From contig JBDTMZ010000093.1 in assembly GCA_039934035.1 (NCBI GenBank), forward strand, positions 1 through 64,000: a stretch of DNA of 64,000 nucleotides, written 5' to 3'. Made by a program: the position numbers and the translations under genes. Positions 58,231 to 64,000 of this stretch are shown here, one piece after another; the stretch's first letter is position 1; every line of letters starts with the position of its first letter. A model generated the notes under the pieces. It had not been told where the DNA came from. It saw nothing but the letters and a program-made list of their open reading frames with translations, and searched no databases. This DNA is from Solibacter sp039934035. Its GTDB lineage: Bacteria; Acidobacteriota; Terriglobia; Bryobacterales; Bryobacteraceae.

Positions 58231-58983
58231 ATGAAGCTCAATATTCTGGCGCTGGCGCTGGCGGCTCTGCCCGTACACGCCGACACACTGGTAATGCGCG
58301 ACGGCAAGGAGATCAACGGCACGTTGCTCGGGGCGACCGCACGGCAGGTGGAGTTTCTGCCGGATACCGGCAAAGCCATAAAGATGCCGCTGGACAAAGT
58401 CGCGTCCATCGACCTTTCGGAACCGGCCGCGGTCGCTCCACCGGCTCCCGCGCCCCCACCGCCGGCAGCGGCGCGCAAGGCCGTTACAGTTCCGGCCGGC
58501 ACCGCCATCCGGGTGCGGACCATCGACAACATCGATGTGGACAAGACGCAGGCGGGCGCGAAGTTCCGCGGCGCCACGGACGATCCCATCATGTTGGGCG
58601 GCGACGTAATTGTGCCGCGCGGCGCGGACGTGGTGTTGGTGGCGGCCAAGGTCCAGCAGGGCGGAAAGATGAAGGGCAGCGACTTGATCGAGTTGAAGGT
58701 GACCGCGATCAAAGTGGGCGCGCGCTCGTACCCGGTGGTCACCACCGTGACGGAGACGAAGACCAGCGGCGAGGGTAAGAAGACGACCAAGAAAGTGCTC
58801 GGCGGCGCTGGCCTGGGCGCCATCGTCGGCGGGATCGCGGGCGGCGGCAAGGGCGCCGGAATTGGAGCGCTGGTGGGCGGAGTGGGTGGCACCATCGTCG
58901 CGGCCAGCGGACAGCCGCACCTCAAGATTCCGGCGGAGACGCGCATCGAGTTCCAACTGACGGCGGATTGGAAGGTGCAGTGA
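58231..58983 (+). CDS. Exported protein with glycine-zipper, unknown
   Basis: A 250-residue exported protein. Leader ILALALAALPVHA, small beta domain (DTLVMRDGKEINGTLLG), Pro/Ala-rich linker (APAPPPPAAA), second beta domain with VPAGTAIRVRT, then a glycine-zipper hydrophobic stretch (GGAGLGAIVGGIAGGGKG) and a short closing strand. Such zippers insert into or associate with membranes. AGGAGG lies 6 nt before the ATG at 58231, so this start was preferred over GTG 58216. Operon with the preceding helical protein and the kinase. Confidence 0.75.
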   Translation: MKLNILALALAALPVHADTLVMRDGKEINGTLLGATARQVEFLPDTGKAIKMPLDKVASIDLSEPAAVAPPAPAPPPPAAARKAVTVPAGTAIRVRTIDNIDVDKTQAGAKFRGATDDPIMLGGDVIVPRGADVVLVAAKVQQGGKMKGSDLIELKVTAIKVGARSYPVVTTVTETKTSGEGKKTTKKVLGGAGLGAIVGGIAGGGKGAGIGALVGGVGGTIVAASGQPHLKIPAETRIEFQLTADWKVQ

Positions 58984-58991
58984 CAGGTGCC

Positions 58992-61070
58992 ATGGCCAAC
59001 CAGCAGGATGCCCCCGCGCAGACAAAGACGCGCCGCGCGGCCGAGCAGCGCCGGCGGGTGTTGCAGATCGCCCAGGAACTTTCCGCCACCTTGGGCACGG
59101 ATTTTTTTCAATCGGTGGTGAAACACCTGGCCAGCGCGTTTCAGGCCGATTGCGCGTATCTCGCCGAACTTACCGGCGCCTCAATGGACCGTATCCGGAC
59201 GCTGGCGGTATTTCGCGAAAAGGACGGCTCCTCCGGGTTCGAGCAGCCGCTCTCCGGCAGCGCGGCGAGTTATGCCATCGCTGGCGGCTCGGTTGCCTGC
59301 AGTAAGGAGATCCAACTCCTGTTCCCCGAGGATGACCTGATCGCCTCGATGGAAGCGGAGGGTTTCGTCGGCCTGCGGCTGTCGGATTCCGCCGGGCAGG
59401 CCATTGGTCTGCTGGCCATCGCGTCGCGGACCCCGTTCGTCAACATCCACCTCGTGAAGTCGGTAATGGAGGCGTTCGTGCCCCGGGCCGCGGCGGAACT
59501 GGAGCGCAAAAGACGGGAAGACCTGCGCCTCGAAAACGAGCAGCGCCACCAGGCTTTCATCTCCTCCAATCCCGACGCGATGTGGCGGATCGAGATGGAG
59601 CAGCCGGTACTGCTCAGTATTTCGGAAGAGGAACAGATCGACCGCGTGTATCGCTTTGGGTATCTGGCCGAATGCAACCAGGCCATGGCGCCCCTGGCGG
59701 GTGTGGAGAGTGGGGACGAACTGGTGGGGATGCGCTTCGGTGAGATCGCCGAGCTTATCCATTCGGGAGCGCGGGAGGAACTGCGAGAAGCGCTTCGCTC
59801 GGGTTTTCGATCGATCCGGGTGGAGACCACTCCCACTAAACCAGGCGGCGAACTGGTCCATCGTTTGAGGACGCAATTCGGGATCGTGGAAGATGGCAGT
59901 CTTCGGCGCATCTGGGGCATGACCCGGGACATCACCGAATTGCGGCGCACCGAGCTTTCGCTGGCGGCGTCGCAGCGACGCTTTCGTGAAGTGCTGCAAG
60001 GCATCCACCTTCCGGCGGTAATGCTCGATCTGGAGGGCGCGATCACGTTCGCCAACGAGTGCTTCCTGCAGCTGGCGCAGCGTTCGCAGGACGATGCCGC
60101 CTCGCCCCGGTGGCTCGAAGGCATCGTCCCTGAAGCGGAGTCGGGGACTTGGAAGCGGGCGATGGAGACGGACGACCTGGGACGCCGGGCCGGCATCCAT
60201 TTCGAGGGCAGCATCCAGGCGAAGAACGGACCACCCAAGCTGATCGCTTGGGATACCATCGGTCTTTCGGACGAGAACGGCGAAGCGGCCGGGGTGGCGG
60301 CCCTCGGGCGGGACATCACGCGGCAGAGGGCGCTCGAGTTTCAGCTGCGAGAGGCCCAGAAACTGGAGAGCGTCGGGCGTCTGGCGGCGGGCGTGGCGCA
60401 CGACTTCAACAACATGCTAACGGTGATCCTGGGATACACCACGCTCCTGTTGAAGGAACACTTGAAACAGGACCCAACCAACCAGCGCCTCACGGCGATC
60501 GAAACCGCGGCCACGCAGTGCGCCCGCCTCAGCAGCCAATTGCTGGCGTTCGGCCGGCAGCAGTACCTGCGGCCGGACCTGATCAGCCTGAACGAGGTCA
60601 TCCTGAGCGACGAACAGATCATCCGCGGCCTGCTCGGCGACCGAATCGAGCTGCTGCTGAATCTGGCCCTGCCACTGGGCAGAGTCTACGCCGACGCTGT
60701 GCAGCTTCATCGCGCGATCGCTAACCTGGTGACCAACGCGCGCGACGCCATGCCAGATGGAGGCAGGGTGACGATTGAGACCGCGAACGTCGAGATCCAG
60801 GCGGAGGATCCGGACTTCCCGAGAGCCGAGCCCGGCCGGTATGTGCGGCTGTCGGTGACAGACAGCGGGACCGGACTCACCGATGAGGTGCGGGGGCGCA
60901 TGTTCGAGCCGTTCTTCACCACCAAGCCGCCGGGCATGGGGACCGGGCTGGGCCTGTCCACGGTCTACGGCATCGTCCTGCAGAGCGGCGGACACATCGC
61001 GGTACACAGTGAGCCGGGCAAGGGGGCGCGGTTCGCGATTCTGTTGCCGGAGAACGCAACGGAAGCCTGA
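58992..61070 (+). CDS. GAF-PAS-PAS-histidine kinase, soluble
   Basis: A 692-residue cytoplasmic sensor kinase: GAF (about 20-180, ADCAYLAELTGA), degenerate PAS (about 185-320, ending GMTRDITELRR), PAS (about 330-450), HisKA with H470 in AAGVAHDFNNMLTVILGYT, and HATPase (NLVTNARDAMPDGG, DSGTGL, GTGLGLSTVYG). GTG at 58980 would overlap the preceding stop (GTGA), as often in this genome, and is an alternative start. No receiver and no adjacent regulator. Confidence 0.88.
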   Translation: MANQQDAPAQTKTRRAAEQRRRVLQIAQELSATLGTDFFQSVVKHLASAFQADCAYLAELTGASMDRIRTLAVFREKDGSSGFEQPLSGSAASYAIAGGSVACSKEIQLLFPEDDLIASMEAEGFVGLRLSDSAGQAIGLLAIASRTPFVNIHLVKSVMEAFVPRAAAELERKRREDLRLENEQRHQAFISSNPDAMWRIEMEQPVLLSISEEEQIDRVYRFGYLAECNQAMAPLAGVESGDELVGMRFGEIAELIHSGAREELREALRSGFRSIRVETTPTKPGGELVHRLRTQFGIVEDGSLRRIWGMTRDITELRRTELSLAASQRRFREVLQGIHLPAVMLDLEGAITFANECFLQLAQRSQDDAASPRWLEGIVPEAESGTWKRAMETDDLGRRAGIHFEGSIQAKNGPPKLIAWDTIGLSDENGEAAGVAALGRDITRQRALEFQLREAQKLESVGRLAAGVAHDFNNMLTVILGYTTLLLKEHLKQDPTNQRLTAIETAATQCARLSSQLLAFGRQQYLRPDLISLNEVILSDEQIIRGLLGDRIELLLNLALPLGRVYADAVQLHRAIANLVTNARDAMPDGGRVTIETANVEIQAEDPDFPRAEPGRYVRLSVTDSGTGLTDEVRGRMFEPFFTTKPPGMGTGLGLSTVYGIVLQSGGHIAVHSEPGKGARFAILLPENATEA

Positions 61071-61489
61071 TTCCATCGCCGTTCAAGGGCATGCTCTGCC
61101 TTGTGCAGTCGAGCACAGCTCGCCACCGGCGGTGGGATGGGCCACCGTTTTTTGTGGCCCGTCCTCTCCCCATCGAAGCGCAAGCAGGCAAGTGGGATAA
61201 GGCTCTGGCGATACGCAATCGTTGGTGTCAGAAGCGCTGTCCAAAGCGATCCGTCGAGTACGCCACAGACCGCGACGCCCGCCAACATTACGGCCAAGAT
61301 CCGTAAGTCCGGCGAGAAGATGACACGCCTGATGGGGCCGCGCACGCTTGTCATTCCGGTATCCTACTGGAAAGCCTTACGCCGTTCGCAGGATTCCTAA
61401 ACCTCCTTTGGTAGCTTGTGTTACCATTCAGATGGACCGGCTCCGGGCTTCGAGGCGCGTCCCTCCCGAAGCGCAACACCCTTATTTCC
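61071..61489. other. Intergenic region upstream of mreB
   Basis: 419 bp. It holds one copy of the interspersed repeat (61126-61170). No gene is supported; the promoter of mreBCD should lie here, but no convincing hexamers were found. Confidence 0.5.
61126..61170 (+). repeat. Interspersed REP-like repeat, single copy
   Basis: CGGCGGTGGGATGGGCCA then CCGTTTTTTGTGGCCCGTCC. It is almost identical to 37935-37980 and, on the opposite strand, to the pair at 75-176. The adjoining CATCGAAGCGC matches the TCGATGCGG tail of the left pair. Confidence 0.7.
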
Positions 61490-62515
61490 ATGAATTTACG
61501 TTCATTATTCAGTCTCTTTTCTTCGGACCTCGCGATTGATCTTGGCACGGCCAATACGCTGGTGTTTGCCAAAGGTAAAGGCATCGTCGTCAACGAGCCC
61601 TCCATCGTCGCCATCAATAAGAACAATGGCGAAGTGGAGGCGGTTGGCAAAGAGGCGAAAGAGATGCTGGGCCGCACTCCCGGCAACATCGTCGCCATCA
61701 AACCCATGAAAGACGGCGTCATCGCCGATTTCAAAGTCACCGAGCGCATGCTGAATTATTTCATTCAGAAGGCGCATGGCCGCAAAATGCTGGTTCATCC
61801 CCGCATCGTGATCGGGGTCCCGAGCGAAATCACACAAGTCGAAAAACGCGCCGTCATGGATTCCGCGTATCGCGCCAAGGCCAGTGAAGTCCACCTGGTC
61901 GAACAGGCGATGGTGGCGGCCATCGGCGCCGGCCTCCCCATCACCGAACCCTCCGGCAACATGGTGGTGGATATCGGCGGCGGCACCACCGACGTGGCCG
62001 TCATTTCCCTCTCCGGCATCGTCTATTCGCGCAGCGTGCGGGTGGCCGGCAATGAGATGGATGACGCCGTCATGCAGTTCATGAAGCGCAAATACAACCT
62101 GCTGATCGGCGAGCGCACGGCGGAAGCCATCAAGATGGAGGTCGGCTCGGCCTATCCGCTCGACAAGCCGCTCACCATGGAGATCAAGGGGCGCAACCTG
62201 ATTGAAGGCGTGCCGCGCACCATTTCGGTGAACGACACCGAAATCCGCGAGTCTCTCGCCGAATGCGTCGCCACCATCATCAACGCCATCCGAGTGGCGC
62301 TGGAACGCACACCCCCCGAATTGAGCGCCGACATTAGCGATCGCGGTATCGTCCTCACCGGCGGCGGCGCCCTGCTCAAGAATCTCGATAAGCGCATTCG
62401 CGAAGAGACCGGCCTGCCCGTCTCCATCGCAGACGATCCGCTGGCCTCGGTAGTGCTCGGCACCGGCCGCATGCTCAGCGATTTCCGTCTGCTGCGTAAG
62501 ATTTCGATAGACTGA
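61490..62515 (+). CDS. mreB: Rod shape-determining protein MreB
   Basis: Bacterial actin homologue, 341 residues, organising lateral cell-wall synthesis. The phosphate-1 loop is DLAIDLGTANTLVF, the phosphate-2 loop is VVDIGGGTTDVAV and the adenosine motif is GIVLTGGGALLKNLD. The N-terminal amphipathic start (MNLRSLFSLFSS) suits membrane binding. The ATG at 61490 gives the usual N-terminus. It is followed at 14 nt by mreC. Confidence 0.97.
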   Translation: MNLRSLFSLFSSDLAIDLGTANTLVFAKGKGIVVNEPSIVAINKNNGEVEAVGKEAKEMLGRTPGNIVAIKPMKDGVIADFKVTERMLNYFIQKAHGRKMLVHPRIVIGVPSEITQVEKRAVMDSAYRAKASEVHLVEQAMVAAIGAGLPITEPSGNMVVDIGGGTTDVAVISLSGIVYSRSVRVAGNEMDDAVMQFMKRKYNLLIGERTAEAIKMEVGSAYPLDKPLTMEIKGRNLIEGVPRTISVNDTEIRESLAECVATIINAIRVALERTPPELSADISDRGIVLTGGGALLKNLDKRIREETGLPVSIADDPLASVVLGTGRMLSDFRLLRKISID

Positions 62516-62529
62516 TAAAGAAGGCGCCC

Positions 62530-63837
62530 GTGGAGTCTTTGCTCAACCGGTACCGCAATATCACAGTCCTGCTCCTGGTGATCATGGGGCAGTTGGTGTT
62601 GCTCGCGGTTTCGGCCAAAAACCCCGACGACGTGCGCTTCATTCGCGTCTGGACCGTCACCGCCATCACCCCCGTCGCCCGCGTCCTCGAAGGCCTGCGC
62701 GGCGGCAGCACCGGTTTCCTGCACAATTACATCCTGCTGCACGATACCAATCAGGAAAACCGCCGCCTGCACGCCGATCTCGACAAGCTCAAGATGGAGA
62801 ACGTCTTCCTCAAAAACGAGCTGAACACGGCCGACCGTGCCAAAGCACTGCAAGTCTTCCAGCAGCACACGCTCTCCAGGACGGTAGCCGCCACGATCAT
62901 CGCCAACGGCACCGGCACCAATTCCAAGGTGGTCTTCGTGGACCGTGGCACAGTCAACGGCGTGCAGCGCGGCATGGCCGTAGTCACGCCCGATGGCATC
63001 GTCGGCAAGGTGATCGCCGCTTACCCCACGGCCAGTCAGATTCTGCTCATCAGCGACCCGGATTTCGCCGCCGGCGTGGTGACCGAGAAGGGCGTGCATG
63101 GAACCCTCAAAGGCCAGGGCACCCCGCAATGCAAAATCGATTACGTGGCCTTCGAGGAAAAGGTCGAGCCCGGCGAGTGGGTGTACACGTCCGGTGACGA
63201 TCGCATTTTCCCGCGAGGCTTCCGCGTCGGCATCGTGCGCACCGTGCGTCCCAGCCAGCCCTTCAAAGAGATCCTGCTCGATCCCAGCGGCAATCAACGC
63301 GGCCTCGAAGATGTGCTGATCGTGCTCGAAGGCGTCCACGAACGAATCCCCGATGCCCCCAGCGGCATGCAGCCCGTCTATCTCGCCTCGCCACCCCCGG
63401 CGGAGGAAGGGCAGCCCGCCGCGGCCCCGGCCGCCGGACCCGGTACCGAGGCGGACCGTTTGCGCATCCAATACAAAGCCCTCGGCGAGGAACAGAAGCA
63501 CCAGTGGGGCGAGAATCCGCCGGGGACCAAGCCGGTGGATTTGACCAGACTCGGCCAGAATCCCGTCCAGCCGGCGCCGTCCGCCAAACCGCCGGCCGCC
63601 TCCCCTGCTCCCGCGGGAACCACGCCCACCCCGGCGCCGGATGCCGCCGCCCGCCGCGTACTCAACCAGAGCGGGGGCCTGCCTCCCGCACCCAACCCAA
63701 CCGCGTCCAAACCGCCCGCTGCCCCACCTCAGAAACAAGCTGCCCCCGCCACTCCGCCGGCCGTTGCGCCGCCTAGACAACCCGCGGTCACACCGGCCAA
63801 ACAGCCGGCTGCGCCGGCGGGAGGTGCGCAGCGCTAA
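62530..63837 (+). CDS. mreC: Rod shape-determining protein MreC
   Basis: A 435-residue periplasmic scaffold linking MreB to the wall enzymes. One N-terminal membrane helix (about 12-28), coiled coil (about 70-105), and the two-barrel MreC core (about 110-280: GTVNGVQRGMAVVTPDGIVGKVI, TEKGVHGTLKGQGTPQCKIDYV, FPRGFRVGIVRTV). It starts at GTG with GAAGG 5 nt upstream. An unusual Pro/Ala-rich tail of about 145 residues follows the core. Confidence 0.93.
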   Translation: MESLLNRYRNITVLLLVIMGQLVLLAVSAKNPDDVRFIRVWTVTAITPVARVLEGLRGGSTGFLHNYILLHDTNQENRRLHADLDKLKMENVFLKNELNTADRAKALQVFQQHTLSRTVAATIIANGTGTNSKVVFVDRGTVNGVQRGMAVVTPDGIVGKVIAAYPTASQILLISDPDFAAGVVTEKGVHGTLKGQGTPQCKIDYVAFEEKVEPGEWVYTSGDDRIFPRGFRVGIVRTVRPSQPFKEILLDPSGNQRGLEDVLIVLEGVHERIPDAPSGMQPVYLASPPPAEEGQPAAAPAAGPGTEADRLRIQYKALGEEQKHQWGENPPGTKPVDLTRLGQNPVQPAPSAKPPAASPAPAGTTPTPAPDAAARRVLNQSGGLPPAPNPTASKPPAAPPQKQAAPATPPAVAPPRQPAVTPAKQPAAPAGGAQR

Positions 63838-64000
63838 TGACCTATTCCGGCGAACGAATTCTGCTGAGCAATCAGCGCGAGGGTCAGATCTCGCGATTCC
63901 GCAAATGGGTGTTCCTGGTGGTGCCGCTCCTGGCCGTGCTCTTCCAGGCCTACGTGCCCACCTTCTTCAACAAGCTGAATTTCCTCGAAATGCCCTTCCT
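63837..64000 (+). CDS. mreD: Rod shape-determining protein MreD, N-terminal part (cut by window end)
   Basis: The start overlaps the mreC stop by one base (TAATG). The 54 visible codons encode a polar start (MTYSGERILLSNQREGQ) and a first membrane helix (VFLVVPLLAVLFQAYV). Identification rests mainly on position after mreBC and on the helix; the gene continues beyond the window. Confidence 0.75.
   Translation, partial: MTYSGERILLSNQREGQISRFRKWVFLVVPLLAVLFQAYVPTFFNKLNFLEMPF

Overview
The window looks like chromosomal DNA from an acidobacterium, most likely the Bryobacterales/Solibacter group. This is inferred from gene content and was not checked by search. The supporting signs are GC-rich DNA, a carboxypeptidase-regulatory-domain TonB receptor, a TIGR03435 'soil-associated' gene, many PAS/HDFNN-type sensor kinases, a sortase in a Gram-negative setting, the DUF3300/DUF2950/DUF4136 envelope families, and secreted carbohydrate hydrolases. 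No tRNA, rRNA, CRISPR array or complete insertion sequence was recognised.

Layout. 1-7042: an interspersed repeat pair, then minus-strand nutrient genes (TonB receptor, MFS exporter, thioesterase, secreted GH42 beta-galactosidase). 7043-9435: TIGR03435 gene between two diverged direct repeats, a hicBA toxin-antitoxin pair and a phytanoyl-CoA-dioxygenase-like remnant. 9436-15444: SDR oxidoreductase, then a mosaic. In the mosaic a 501-bp segment of a SulP transporter gene is duplicated perfectly, joined to a broken Omp85 gene, with a small lower-GC two-gene cassette between the copies. 15580-24629: MscS channel, PPK2 polyphosphate kinase, OmpA-like protein, GH63-type glucosidase, a heptamer repeat island, DUF4136 protein and a zinc phospholipase-C-like protein. 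25072-27988: orphan NarL-type regulator, DASS transporter and a lipoprotein.

28131-37831 (minus strand) is the most striking region. It is a tightly overlapped operon in the order RsbW-like kinase, STAS protein, MlaE permease, MlaF ATPase, MlaD (MCE) protein, auxiliary lipoprotein, receiver-PP2C phosphatase and a 1498-aa hybrid histidine kinase. It encodes both a Mla-type lipid transporter and a full partner-switching cascade, whose STAS member sits where MlaB would be. The proposal is that phosphorylation of this STAS subunit switches lipid transport on and off.

38351-46470 holds a GH13 enzyme coupled to a coiled-coil OmpA protein, a class D-like sortase with a 39-aa mini-ORF, DUF4136, DUF2950 and DUF3300 proteins, and a degenerate receiver. 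46688-50649 holds an NtrC-type regulator whose upstream kinase survives only as a C-terminal fragment, a SIS protein and a secreted protein. 51586-57454 is a run of three overlapping sensor kinases with no DNA-binding output. 57683-61070 has two exported proteins and a further kinase. 61490 to the window end starts the mreBCD cell-shape operon; mreD is cut off by the window edge.
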